Assembly: GCA_036873135.1 (NCBI GenBank)
Contig: JAPTYO010000015.1
Span: forward strand, 3,370,839 to 3,434,838
From: Clarkia xantiana subsp. parviflora
Lineage: Eukaryota; Streptophyta; Magnoliopsida; Myrtales; Onagraceae
Direction of reading: 5' to 3'
Length of the DNA stretch: 64,000 nt
The notes under the pieces are model-generated. The model made no database searches. It saw only the letters and a list, made by a program, of their open reading frames with translations, and was not told where the DNA came from. Both the position numbers and the translations under genes were made by a program. Of this stretch, positions 44,031 to 55,244 are shown piece by piece. Positions within the stretch are counted from its first letter, which is position 1. Each line of letters starts with the position of its first letter.

Positions 44031-47000
44031 TCAAGCATGGTGTTTCTTCAAGTGTTCGCCACTAAAAGAATGCTTTAACGTTCTGCCATCGAGGTCTTCC
44101 AACTTGTACGCATTTGGAGCTGGCATCCCCACGACCTTATAAGGTCCTTCCCATTTTGGTGACATCTTGTTGACTCGATCCAAAAGGGTGAACTCGTTGC
44201 GACGTCAAACCAGCTCCCCGACGAAGAATTGTCGGGATTTCACTCGCCGATTGTAGTACCTGGCCGTCGCCAATCGCATTCGAGCTTGGACTTCATCGGC
44301 TTCCCGCCTCTTCTCTTCGAGTAAGTCCAAGTCCAGACGTCTCACTTCATCGTTCGTCAGAGGCTCGTAATATCTCATCCGATGGGACGCCACAGCTACC
44401 TCTACGGGGGCGACAGCTTCCGTGCCATATACGAGGCCAAACGGAGTCTCCCCCGTTGATCGTTTGGGTGTCGTTCTAACAGCCCAAAGCACGTTTTCCA
44501 GTTCGTTCAGCCACTTGCCCTTCAAGGCATAGACCCTCTTCTTTAGGCCATCCATCACAATTTTGTTGGCTGATTCCACCTGGCCGTTAGTCTGAGCATG
44601 CCGCACAGAAGCAGTCCGATGCTCGATGTTCAACTCCTCCAGATACTCCCTCACCTGAGAGCCGTTAAATGGTGGACCATTGTCGCTGATCACCACCTTA
44701 GGAATCCCGTATCTGGATACAATATGGGTCTGGAGGAACTTGACGATCTGGTTCCCTTTTGTTCTGGCCAACGCCTTTGCCTCTATCCATTTCGAAAAAT
44801 AATCGATAGCTACAAGTAAATACTTACATTGTCCTTGTGCTTGTGGAAGAGGTCCCACCAAGTCGATGCCCCACTGCGCGAAGGGCCATGCGCTCTTGAT
44901 GGATGTCAGATTAGCGGCCGGAGCCACGATACTCGGGGCGTACCTTTGGCACGCGTCACAGGATCGGACCAACGCCGTTGCTTCTTTGTTCATCGTGGGC
45001 CAATAGTAGCCTAAGTTCAACACTTTCCTCATAATGGTTCGGGCCCCTTCGTGACAAGCCGCGACCCCTTCATGCATTTCTTTCAGGATTCGACTGGTGT
45101 TGGGTTCTGCTACACACTTCAAGTACGGAGTTGAGAACCAGCCCCTCTTGTATAGCTGATTGTCCAGCATTACATAATTGGCCGCGATCCGACATATCCT
45201 GTCCGCTGCCACTTGATCATCGGGGACTGCCCCCGTAGTCAGGTACGTGACTATCGGGGTCATCCAGGTTGGCTCCTCCTCCGATCTTGCTTTAATGGCA
45301 CACACCTGTGTTGGGTCGATGTTTGATAGGATCACCTTTTCCAAGAAGTGCACCTTCCGATTTTCTTCCAAGGGTGCCCCCAAGGCAAATTTGCTCAAGG
45401 CATCTGCCTCTACATTTTCCTCCCTTGGAATAGCCTCGATATCGAAGCTCTTGAAGCTCTCTTTCAGGGCTTGTACCTCTCGCAGATACTTTTGAATTAT
45501 CGGACTCCTTGCTTCGTATCGCCCTTGAACCTGGTTCACGATTAAAGCTGCGTCGCACTTCACTCTCAAGTGATCGATTCCAGTGCCTTTAGAAATTTTT
45601 AGGCCCGTGATAAGAGCTTCATACTCCGCTTCGTTGTTTGTGGCTTTGAATGTTAAAGCCAAGGCGTATCGGAGCGGTTCACCTTCGCCTGGTGGTATCA
45701 ACAAAAAGCCAGCTCCTGATCCGTCCGAACTCGCGGAGCCATCCGTGTACATCTCCCAGATATTTTCCTTGTTTGGCTGTTCTGATTGCTCTGCCCTCAC
45801 TGGTTGTTCTTCTATCGGGACCTCCACGGTTGCCCCCTCTACAGGGCCCGCTTCTTCCAGATCGGGGGCTGTAGATTCTGCTATAAAATTCGCCAATGCC
45901 TAGCCTTTAATTGCCGTTCTTGGAGCAAAGTGTATTCAAAACTCACTAAGCTCTACTACCCACTTCACTAATCTTCCCGACGCGTCCGGTCGGTTCAAAA
46001 AATGCTTCAAAGGCTGGTTCGTCAGCACAGTAATCTCGTGTGCGTGGAAATAAGGCCTTAGCTTCCGAGCAGTAATAATCAACGCAAAGAGGTACTTCTC
46101 AACGGCGGGATAGTTTAATTCAGACTTGGCAAATGCCTTGCTTACATAATAGACGGGGACTTGATTACCCTCGACAATTCTTACTAACACAGAGCTAATG
46201 GAAAATTCAGAAACAGCCAAGTAAAGGTATAGCGGCTCGCCTGGAACCGGTTTCGCCAACGGCAGGAGGGTGCGAAGGTGCTGCTTGAGCGCTTGGAACG
46301 CCTCTTCACACTTGGCGGTCCATTCGAATTTCTTGTTGGCCCTCAGGACTTCAAAAAACGGCATTGATCGGTCGCTGGCTTTGGACAAGAAGCGATTCAT
46401 TGCAGCTAGTCGGCCATTCAGCACTTGCACCTCCCGATGGTTTATCGGAGACTGCATCTCCTCGATTGCCCTCAGCTTCTCAGGATTCACTTCAATTCCT
46501 CTTTGGCTCACCATGAAGCCCAAAAACTTCCCTGAGTGGACTCCGAAGGCGCATTTCGTCGGGTTCAAGCGAACTTGATGGAGCCTCATCCGCTCAAATG
46601 CCATGGTTAGGTTGTGCACATGATCCTCGGCTTGTCGGGACTTCACCAGCATATCATCCACGTAAGCCTCCATGGTTTCTCCCAGCATATCTCCGAATAG
46701 CTTGTTCACCATCCGTTGATAGGTTGCCCCAGCATTGATCAACCCGAAAGGCATGACATCGTAGTGATAGATGTCACTGTCTGCGTAGAACGCTGTGTGG
46801 GGAGCGTCTTCCTTGGCCATCTTGATTTGGTTGTAGCCTGAATACGCGTCCATGAAACTCAACAGTTCGTGTCCCGACGTGGCATCCACCAACTGGTCAA
46901 TTCTCGGGAGTGGATAGCAGTCCTTTGGGCAAGCCTTGTTCAAGTCGCGGAAGTCCACACACATTCGCCATTTCCCGTTAGTCTTCTTTACCAGCACTGG

Positions 47001-47765
47001 GTTGGCAACCCAAGTCTGGAATCGGAGCTCCTTAATGAACCCAGCATCGAGCAACCTTCCCACCTCCTGCTGGATCGCGATCTTCTTGTCCGTGCCCATC
47101 GGACGCCTTTTCTGCGTGATAGGCTTGATCGCGGGGTCTATCTTCAGCTCGTGGACGATCACGTCGGGGCTGATTCCTGGCATATCGCTCGGGGACCAGG
47201 CAAACAGCTCCTTGAATTCCTTCAATAATTCCACCAATTTTTGGGCTGTCTCCTCAGTCAGAGCAGACCCGATTTTCACCTTCCTCTGGGGTCCGTCGAT
47301 CTCGACTTCTTTCAGATCTTCTACGGGGGCGGGACGCCCAAACTCTTCTCTGGGATCTGTGTCTGTCTGGAGGACAGTCATGGCCTCTCGCCTCCTCCTC
47401 CGGGTGGCATTAACATAGCATTTTCGGGAAGCCACCTGGTCGCCTTTGACCTCTCCGACTCCGTGGTCGGTCGGGAACTTCATCTTCTGGTGCACTGTCG
47501 AGGCGACCGCCATCAGGGGATTAATAGTGGTCCTCCCGATAATTGCGTTGTAGGTCCCCGCGGAATCAACCACAACAAACTCCACGTTCCTCCTTTCTGA
47601 TTTCCACCCGCTACCAAACTCCACTGGTAAGGTGATTACTCCTATCGGATAGGAGGTTGAGCCAGAGAACCCGACCATCGGGAAGTTTGCCTCCTTCAGA
47701 TCTTTCTTTGTTTTCCCCATAGCCTCCAGCGCGTCCATGAATAGAATGTCGGAGGAGCTCCCTCC
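44031..47765 (-). pseudogene. protease-RT-RNaseH-RNaseH-integrase of element A (broken by stops)
   Basis: All domains can be read: RT motifs GKWRMCVDFRDLN, MPFGLINAG and YVDD; a first RNase H lacking the usual catalytic DA motif (YLAVSEFSISS); a second RNase H with MYTDGSASSDGSG; integrase zinc finger ending CDACQRY; DDE residues in GIDLVGP, SDNGPPFNG and QVESANK; and a GPY-type end. Stops at 45937 (TGA), 45901 (TAG in place of CAG) and about 44206 (TGA for Trp) close the frame, and protease is shifted by a two-base loss at about 47766. Expected to be inactive but very recognisable. Confidence 0.9.
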
Positions 47766-49620
47766 GTCGAAGAATTTTCTTCATTTCGAACCCGTCTACA
47801 TCCAAGGTTACCACCAAGGCATCGTCGTGCGGAGTCTCCACGCCTATGAGGTCTTCCGACGAGAAGGAGATTACCATCTCTTCTTTCAAGGTCCAGGATC
47901 GGGACCTCTTACCCAATACCACTGCTGTAGGGATTCTAGAGGCATAGACCTCTCGGGCGGATGAGGTATCACCTCCAGCAGCAAACCCTCCATGAATCAC
48001 GTTGATAGTGCCCCGCCTCTCCTTGCGAGCACCGGATGACTCTGGATCGGTTCTCTTCTTTTTTGGGGACCGATCGCGGGATCGGGAACGGGACCGTGAT
48101 CGGGATCGAGAGCGGGATCGACACCACTTATCCCCGACGAATTCCTTAAGCTTCCCCTTCTGGATCAGCTTTTCAATCTCCTTCTTCAGTTCCCGACAGT
48201 GATTGGTGTCGTGACCATTTGCGCGGTGAAATCGGCAGTAGCGATCCGTGCGAGATCCCAAGAATTCTCCATCTTTCTTCGGGGGGTACCTGGAGATACC
48301 TTGTCGTTCCATGACTGTCAGCACTTCCGCCATGGAACAGTTGAGAGGAATGTCGAGATCCTCCCGCTTATCTTTCCTTGAAGAACGCCTATCGTCCCTC
48401 CGATCCGGACGACCTCGATTCTTGCTACTGTCGGGTTTACCCTTTGACTTACGATCGTCGAAAGGTTTAACCGACTGCTTCCCTTTGTTCGACTTTGGGG
48501 GCTCCAGTTCTCCCGCGGCTATCTTCGACTCCTGGACATCGATCTGCCGTTTCACCCTCTTCTGTAATGCCTCCATATTCCACACAGCTTTCTCAGCCAC
48601 GCTGTGCATTAGGTCGGAGCCATAGGGGGCTGTCAGGTTCCGAATGAAGGTACGGATGGTTTCGCCCTCTGAGATTTCCTTGTCTATATCTGCCACACTG
48701 GCCGTGTACCGCTGGTAATAGTGCGCTAGTGATTCGTCGGGCCTTTGCACCACCTGGGTCAGGGACCTCACGCTCTTCAATAAACGCCTCCGACCCTGGT
48801 ACTGCTGAATGAATCGGTCGTGCATGTCTGCCCAACAAGTGATGCAGCCTGGGGGCAGACTAAAGAACCAGGTCAGGGCTCTTTCTCCAAGTGTGTTCGG
48901 GAACAGCGTACACATTATGTCCTCACTCGGGGCTCTTCCCAGACACGTCATGAGGTGCTTCTGGACATGGCGAACTGGATCTCCTTCGCCATCATACTCC
49001 TTTATCGTGGGGATGCCTAGCCCAGGCGGGGCTAGGGTGTCGATGAGTCGGGGGACGAAGGGATGAGTGGATCGATCCCTTAGCTCCGACACCAGCGGCT
49101 TCTGTTCTCCCATGCAGATGTTCACGATCTTTACCACCTGGTCGGGAGTGATGGGACCATTCAAGGGAATGGTCCTGTGCTGTACTGGTCCTGGCCCATC
49201 GACCACGAACCTCTCCGGCTGACCGGTTGCCCTACCTCTGTCCTGGCCTCGGGGCGGGGCTTCCGGTGCGTTCCGACCCTCTGTTGGCGGGGCCACTTCC
49301 TCCAACGAGGGCATCTCCTCCTGCCTCTTTGCAGCCTCTCTCCGATCCAAGTGAGCCTCTACAGACGCCAGAAACATGGGCATGGCTTCCGCCACGGCCC
49401 TTGTCAAGTCTGTAGCTGGGGGAGCCTCCTGCCCCTTGTTGCCCTGGTGCTGAGGAGCAATATCTTCGGGATGCGATCCATTGTGCCCCCCTGTCTGGGA
49501 GAGCTCAGCCGGGGGATGGTTCTGGTTTTCCTCCTGTTCCGGTACTGAATCCAGATTTGTTGCAGCGGGATGACGGGAACCACCGGATTGTCCCTGTCTT
49601 CTGTGCTTGCCAGCCGCCAT
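47766..49620 (-). pseudogene. gag and start of protease, element A
   Basis: A continuous frame from Met at 49620 runs through gag core, knuckle (CRFHRANGHDTNHC, about 48240) and an RS-rich run (about 48070-48120) into the protease (LDVDGFEMKKIL), where the two-base deletion cuts it. Gag itself appears undamaged. The single frame shows that gag and protease are normally fused in this family, without a stop or frameshift between them. Confidence 0.85.
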
Positions 49621-49654
49621 CGATCAAGTAGAAGGCATATCAGCTTTTTGTTTG

Positions 49655-49674
49655 ATTCCCATAGACGGCGCCAA
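49655..49674 (-). other. Primer-binding site of element A
   Basis: The complement of ATTCCCATAGACGGCGCCAA next to the 5' LTR. It differs by one base from the sites of C and D. Confidence 0.8.
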
Positions 49675-50370
49675 TGTTGGATCACGGTGGAACTCTGGTA
49701 CGGACTTTGACGGCAATCCTAGCTCCTTTGCTCCACGCAATCCTGCAAGAGGGGATAGTCCGGGCGGTGACCCAGAATCCCTCTCCGATGCTTAAATGAG
49801 TATCTCGTACGACTGGCAAGCAGTAATCTCAAAGTGTATTGAATTCAACGCTAATGTTCTGAGGTGATCTCTTGCCCTTTTATAGGCAAAGAGATGCCCC
49901 AGGTACCTGGCGAACCGTTGGGGGTGGTTAGCCCGTATCCCGCATATCTCGGATGTGATCTCGCGTATCTCAGCCATGCCCCGCGTATCTCGGCCACGCT
50001 CCGTGTATCTTAACCACGTCCCGCGTATCTCGGCCACGCCCCGCATATCTTGGCCTTATCCTCTGGTAACGAGTCCCGACTCCCGTCGGGGACTCCAGAG
50101 TTGTCTCGTTGTATCACCGCTCGGGGCCCCTCGTCATCGTGACAGGGCCAATCATTCTCAGGGATTCAGCATCGGGGCCTTCTTAGAGGCTTCTCATCGG
50201 GAGCTTCTAGCTCCACTGTCGGGACCGACTCTGTCGGGACCTTTCATCATCGGGACTCCCTTTGTCGGGACCCTTCTCCTAGGTCGTCGTGACCTTCATT
50301 TTGGGCCTGGTGGGCCTGTTTGCCGTTTCCTCCCCGTTAAAGGGCCTGACGGGTGTAATCGAACCCATCA
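49675..50370 (-). repeat. 5' LTR of element A
   Basis: 696 bp, TG/CA ends. On the minus strand a GCCTATAAAAGGGC TATA region lies near 49880. Confidence 0.95.
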
Positions 50371-50375
50371 GTGTG

Positions 50376-51300
50376 TTCACTGTTCCCGATCACTCTAGGA
50401 GAAAGGGCCATGACTTGGTTTTTCAGCCTACCGCCAGGAAGTATTACGTGCTGGTCTGACATGCATGATCGCTTCATCAAGCAATATCAAGGGCTTAGGC
50501 GTCTCTTGAAGAGCGTGAGGTCTTTAACACAGGTGGTGCAGAGACCCGATGAATCGTTGGCATACTACTACCAACGGTTCACTGCAAGTGCCGCGGAGAT
50601 CGATGAGGAGATATCGGAGGGAGAGACCATCCGCACTTTCCTTCGGAACCTAACTGCTCCATATGGTTCCGACCTGATGCACAGCGTAGCCGTGAAGGCT
50701 GTATGGAGTATGGAGGCCCTGCAAGCGAGGGTCAAGCAGCAGATCGACGTGCAAGAGTCGAAGATTGCTGCCGGAGAGCTTGATCCTCCGAAGTCAGGAA
50801 GAGGAAAGCCATCGTCCAAGCTGTCGGATGATCGCAAAGGGAGTGACAAATAGGAGGGAAGCAGGAGCCGCGGTCGCCCCGAGAGAAGGGAGGATAGGCG
50901 TCCCCCGAAGAAGGATAACCGCGAAAGTCGGAACGTGCCCATCAACAGTTCGATGACTTCCGTGCTAGCGGTGATGGATAGGCAGGGTCTCTCTCGATAC
51001 CCCCCGAGGAAGGAAGGAGAGTTCTTGGGAGGCCGCTCCGATCGTTACTGTCGGTACCATCGAGCCAATGGTCATGATATGGATAACTGTCGGGAGCTGA
51101 AAAAGGAGATAGAGAAGCTGATCCAGAAAGGGAAGCTGAAGGAGTTCGTCGGAAGGGGACGGTGCCGATCCCGCTCCAAAAGTCGGTCACGGTCCCGTTC
51201 CAAGTCCCGTGACCGATCCCCGAAGAAGAAAAAGGTTGAGTCGGAGCCCTCTGGCTCTGGTGCCCGTAAGGAGAGACGGGGTACCATTACATCATTCACG
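50376..51300 (+). pseudogene. gag C-terminal part of element B (after insertion A)
   Basis: Reading resumes in phase after the GTGTG duplication with the gag core (GSITCWSDMHDRF). A TAG at 50851-50853 interrupts it. The frame then continues with the knuckle CRYHRANGHDMDNC (about 51050) and an RS-rich run (about 51165-51225) ending SRDRSPKKKK. A one-base deletion near 51290 separates it from the protease frame. Gag of B is thus inactive. Confidence 0.85.
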
Positions 51301-51305
51301 GAGGA

Positions 51306-54300
51306 ATGGCAGCGAGAGGTGACACCACCGCTTCTCGGGAGAATTATGCTTCCCGCATCTCCGCTGCTGTGGTGCTAGGCAAGAAGTCCCGGTCGTGGAC
51401 TCTAAAGGAGGAAATGGTGATTTCTTTCTCGGCGGAGGATTTGATAGGCGTGGAGAGCCCCCACGATGACGCCTTGGTCGTAACCCTGGACATGGACGAA
51501 TTCGAGATGAAGCGGATCCTGATAGACGGAGGGAGCTCCTCCGACATTCTTTTCATGGATGCCTTGGAAGCCATGGGAAAGACGAAGAAGGACCTGACGC
51601 AGGTGAACTTTCCGATGGTGGGATTCTCCGGATCGACTTCCTATCCGTTGGGTATGATTACCTTACCGGTGGAGTTTGGTAGTGGCTGGAAGATGGAACG
51701 GCGGAACGTGGATTTCGTCGTGGTAGAATCGGCGGGAACGTATAATGCTATCATCGGGAGGACTACCATCAACCCTCTTATGGCAGTTGCTTCGACTGTC
51801 CACCAGAAGATGAAGTTCCCGACTGATAATGGGGTCGGAGAGGTCAAGGGTGACCAAGTGGCGTCGCGAAAGTGTTATGTCAATGCCACCCGAAGAAGAA
51901 GGAGGGAAGCCATGGCTGTCCTGCAGACTGATGCCGATCCTCGAGAGGAATTTGGGCGTCCCGCCCCCATGGAGGATTTGAAGGAGGTTGAGATTGATGG
52001 ACCTCGGAGGAAGGTGAAGATCGGGTCTGCTTTGTCGGAGGAAAGAGCCCGAGAGTTGATCGAGCTTCTGAAGGAGTTCAAAGAGCTGTTTGCCTGGTCC
52101 CCGAGTGATATGCCAGGAATCAGCCCCGACGTGATTGTGCACGAATTGAATATTGACCTCGCGATCAAGCCTATCGCGCAGAGGAGGCGTCCGATGGGCA
52201 CGGATAAGAGGGTTGCAATCCAGCAAGAGGTGGGCAGACTGCTCGATGCTGGATTCATCAAGGAGCTCCGATTCCAGACTTGGGTCGCTAACCCAGTCCT
52301 GGTGCGAAAGAGTAATGGGAAGTGGCGAATGTGTGTCGATTTCCGCGACTTGAACAAGGCCTGCCCGAAGGATTGCTACCCGCTCCCGAGGATTGATCAG
52401 CTGGTGGATGCCACATCGGGACACGAGCTGTTGAGCTTCATGGATGCTTATTCCGGGTATAACCATATCAAGATGGCAAAGGAGGATGCCCCCCATACGG
52501 CCTTCTATGCCGATAGTGACGTCTATCACTACGACGTCATGCCCTTCAGACTGATCAATGCAGGAGCAACTTACCAGAGAATGGTGAACAAGTTGTTCGG
52601 AGACATGCTGGGAAAGACTATGGAGGCGTATGTGGATGACATGCTGGTGAAGTCCCGACAGGCAGGGGACCACGTCCAGAACTTGGCAGCGGCGTTTGAG
52701 CGGATGAAGTTTCATCAGGTTCGGTTGAACCCAGACAAGTGTGCCTTCGGGGTGAACTCGGGGAAATTCCTAGGGTTCATGGTGAGCCAGAGAGGAATCG
52801 AGGCGAACCCTGAGAAGCTACGAGCAATCGAGGAGATGCAGTCCCCGAAGACTCATCGGGAGGTTCAAGTATTGAATGGCCGGTTGGCCGCGATGAATCG
52901 ATTCCTATCCAAGGCGAGTGACAGAGCCATGCCATTTTTTGATGTGCTAAGGGCCCACAAGAAGTTTGAATGGTCCGACAAGTGCGAGGAGGCATTCCAG
53001 GCACTCAAGCAGCACCTCCGTACCCTCCCGCCGTTGGCGAAACCGGTTCCAGGCGAGCCGCTTTATCTCTATTTGGCTATTTCTGAAGTTGCTGTTAGTT
53101 CTGTTTTGATTAAGATTGTCAAGGGCAACCAAGTGCCAGTCTATTATGTAAGCAAGGCGTTTGCCAAATCTGAAATGAATTATCCCGCTGTTGAGAAGTA
53201 TCTCTTTGCGTTTATTGTCGCTGCTCGAAAGCTACGGCCTTACTTCCATGCCCACGAGGTTACGGTGTTAACAAATCAGCCCTTGAAGCACTTTTTGAAC
53301 CGACCGGAGGCGTCAGGGAGATTGGTGAAATGGGCCATCGAGCTTACGGAGTTCCGTATCCATTTTGCTCCGAGAACCGCTATTAAGGGCCAGGCATTGG
53401 CAGATTTTATAGCTGAGTCTACGGCACCCGATCTGGGTGAAGCGGGTCCCGCAGAGGGGGCAGCCATGGAGGTCCCGATAGCAGAACAGCCAGAACAGCC
53501 AAATGAGAACACTTGGGAGATGTACACTGATGGTTCATCGAGTGTAGAAGGATCGGGGGCAGGATTCTTATTAATACCGCCTGGTGGAGGCGAGCCCTTG
53601 CGATATGCCTTGGCCTTGACGTTTAAGGCCACCAACAACGAAGCGGAGTATGAGGCTCTCATCACGGGCCTTAAGATCGCCAAGGGTACAGGAGTCGACC
53701 ATTTGAAAGTAAAGTGCGATGCCAGCTTGATCGTGAATCAAGTTCAGGGGAATTATGAAGCCAAGAGCCCGACAATGAGGAAGTATTTGCACGAGGTGCA
53801 GACTTTGAAGGGAAGCTTCAAAAGCTTCGATATCGAGGCAATCCCGAGGGAAGAAAACGCGGAGGCAGACGCCTTAAGCAAGTTTGCTCTGGGAGTGGCT
53901 CCTGAGGAGAATCGGAAGGTGCACTTCCTGGAGAGAGTAATTATCTCAACCATCGATCCGTCGGAGGTTTGCGCCATTGAAGCAGGATCGGAGGAAGAAG
54001 AGAAACCCACCTGGATGACCCCGATGGTCACATACCTGACTACGGGGGCACTCCCCGACGATGAAGTGGCAGCTGTCAGGTTGCGTCGAATCGCGAACGA
54101 CTACGTGATGGTGGACAACCAGTTATACAAGAGGGGGCATGTAAAGCCTTTTCTGAAATGTATGGCGGAGCCTGATACAAATCGGATTCTGAGAGAGCTG
54201 CACGAGGGAGTCGCGGCCTGTCATGAAGGGGCCCGATCCATTGTGAGGAAGGCGTTGAATCTAGGATACTATTGGCCTTCGATGAACAAGGAAGCGACAG

Positions 54301-55241
54301 CGATGGTCCAATCTTGTACATGCCAGAGGTACGCTCCGAATATCGTGGCTCCCGCCCCGGACTTGATGTCCATCAGGAGTGCTTGGCCCTTCGCGCAGTG
54401 GGGCATTGATCTGGTGGGACCTCTTCCACAAGCAAAAGGTCAGTGCAAGTATTTACTCGTGGCCATCGATTACTTCTCGAAGTGGATAGAGGCTAAGGCA
54501 TTGGCCAAGACGACGGGGCAGCAGATCCTCAAGTTCCTCCAAACTCAGATCATATCCCGGTATGGGGTTCCTCGAGTCTTGATCAGCGATAATGGCCCTC
54601 CGTTCAATGGGGCTCAGTTGAAGGAGTACCTGGAGGAATTGAACATTGAGCATCGGACAGCTTCCGTCCACCATGCTCAGACTAATGGCCAAGTCGAGTC
54701 AGCCAACAAGATCGTGATGGATGGCTTAAAGAAGAGAGTCTACGCCCTGCAAGGTCATTGGCTGGATGAGCTTGAAAACGTGCTGTGGGCTGTTAGAACA
54801 ACACCCAAGCAGTCGACAAGGGAGACTCCGTTTGGCCTTGTTTACGGCACGGAGGCGGTTGCCCCCGTGGAGATAGCGGTGGCGTCCCATCGCAGGAGGT
54901 ATTATGAGCCTCTAACAAACGAGGAACTGAGACGTTTAGACTTAGACTTGCTCGAGGAGAAAAGATGGAAGGCGGATGAGGTTCAGGCTCGGATGCGTCT
55001 GGCAACAGCCCGATATTATAATCGACGTGTCAAGTCCCGACAATTCTTCGTGGGAGAACTTGTCTGGCGGAGGAACGAGTTCGTTCATCAAGATCGGATC
55101 AACAAGCTATCGCCGAAATGGGAGGGACCTTACAAGATCGTTGGGATGCCGGCCCTGAATACGTACAAACTAGAGGACCTTGATGGCAAGACGTTGAAAC
55201 ATTCCTTCAGTGGCGAACACTTGAAGAAGTATCATGTTTGA
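51306..55241 (+). CDS. Open protease-RT-RNaseH-RNaseH-integrase polyprotein of element B (1,311 codons)
   Basis: An uninterrupted frame. Protease active site LIDGG (Asp74). RT with GKWRMCVDFRDLN (about 339-351) and YVDD at 442-445. A first RNase H (about 550-700) that lacks its catalytic DA motif (YLAISEVAVSS). A second, plant-type RNase H (about 738-870) with YTDGS (Asp742) and EADALSKF. Integrase catalytic residues Asp1035, Asp1095 and Glu1131 (35 residues between the last two). A GPY-type end (WEGPYKIVG). Two RNase H domains are a known trait of Tat elements. Two lesions stand out: the RT motif MPFGL is MPFRL, and the integrase finger CxxC is CxC (SCTCQRY against SCDACQRY in A). In family members the frame starts in gag, so Met1 here is only the first Met after a frameshift. 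Confidence 0.9.
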   Translation: MAARGDTTASRENYASRISAAVVLGKKSRSWTLKEEMVISFSAEDLIGVESPHDDALVVTLDMDEFEMKRILIDGGSSSDILFMDALEAMGKTKKDLTQVNFPMVGFSGSTSYPLGMITLPVEFGSGWKMERRNVDFVVVESAGTYNAIIGRTTINPLMAVASTVHQKMKFPTDNGVGEVKGDQVASRKCYVNATRRRRREAMAVLQTDADPREEFGRPAPMEDLKEVEIDGPRRKVKIGSALSEERARELIELLKEFKELFAWSPSDMPGISPDVIVHELNIDLAIKPIAQRRRPMGTDKRVAIQQEVGRLLDAGFIKELRFQTWVANPVLVRKSNGKWRMCVDFRDLNKACPKDCYPLPRIDQLVDATSGHELLSFMDAYSGYNHIKMAKEDAPHTAFYADSDVYHYDVMPFRLINAGATYQRMVNKLFGDMLGKTMEAYVDDMLVKSRQAGDHVQNLAAAFERMKFHQVRLNPDKCAFGVNSGKFLGFMVSQRGIEANPEKLRAIEEMQSPKTHREVQVLNGRLAAMNRFLSKASDRAMPFFDVLRAHKKFEWSDKCEEAFQALKQHLRTLPPLAKPVPGEPLYLYLAISEVAVSSVLIKIVKGNQVPVYYVSKAFAKSEMNYPAVEKYLFAFIVAARKLRPYFHAHEVTVLTNQPLKHFLNRPEASGRLVKWAIELTEFRIHFAPRTAIKGQALADFIAESTAPDLGEAGPAEGAAMEVPIAEQPEQPNENTWEMYTDGSSSVEGSGAGFLLIPPGGGEPLRYALALTFKATNNEAEYEALITGLKIAKGTGVDHLKVKCDASLIVNQVQGNYEAKSPTMRKYLHEVQTLKGSFKSFDIEAIPREENAEADALSKFALGVAPEENRKVHFLERVIISTIDPSEVCAIEAGSEEEEKPTWMTPMVTYLTTGALPDDEVAAVRLRRIANDYVMVDNQLYKRGHVKPFLKCMAEPDTNRILRELHEGVAACHEGARSIVRKALNLGYYWPSMNKEATAMVQSCTCQRYAPNIVAPAPDLMSIRSAWPFAQWGIDLVGPLPQAKGQCKYLLVAIDYFSKWIEAKALAKTTGQQILKFLQTQIISRYGVPRVLISDNGPPFNGAQLKEYLEELNIEHRTASVHHAQTNGQVESANKIVMDGLKKRVYALQGHWLDELENVLWAVRTTPKQSTRETPFGLVYGTEAVAPVEIAVASHRRRYYEPLTNEELRRLDLDLLEEKRWKADEVQARMRLATARYYNRRVKSRQFFVGELVWRRNEFVHQDRINKLSPKWEGPYKIVGMPALNTYKLEDLDGKTLKHSFSGEHLKKYHV

Positions 55242-55244
55242 TAT

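Larger units (their letters stand above)
39192..50370 (-). mobile_element. Element A: complete 11.2-kb Tat-type element nested in B gag
   Basis: LTRs of 696 bp at 39192-39887 and 49675-50370, flanked by GTGTG at 39187-39191 and 50371-50375. Minus-strand order is LTR, primer site, gag, protease-RT-RNaseH-RNaseH-integrase, tandem repeats, an extra ORF on the opposite (plus) strand, polypurine tract, LTR. The LTRs differ at about nine positions. All parts are present, but point mutations have closed gag-pol and the antisense ORF. Confidence 0.95.

Noticed and set aside
51165..51235. SR-type splicing factor gene
   Set aside because: The RS run is embedded in gag between zinc knuckle and protease, with no RNA-recognition motif.
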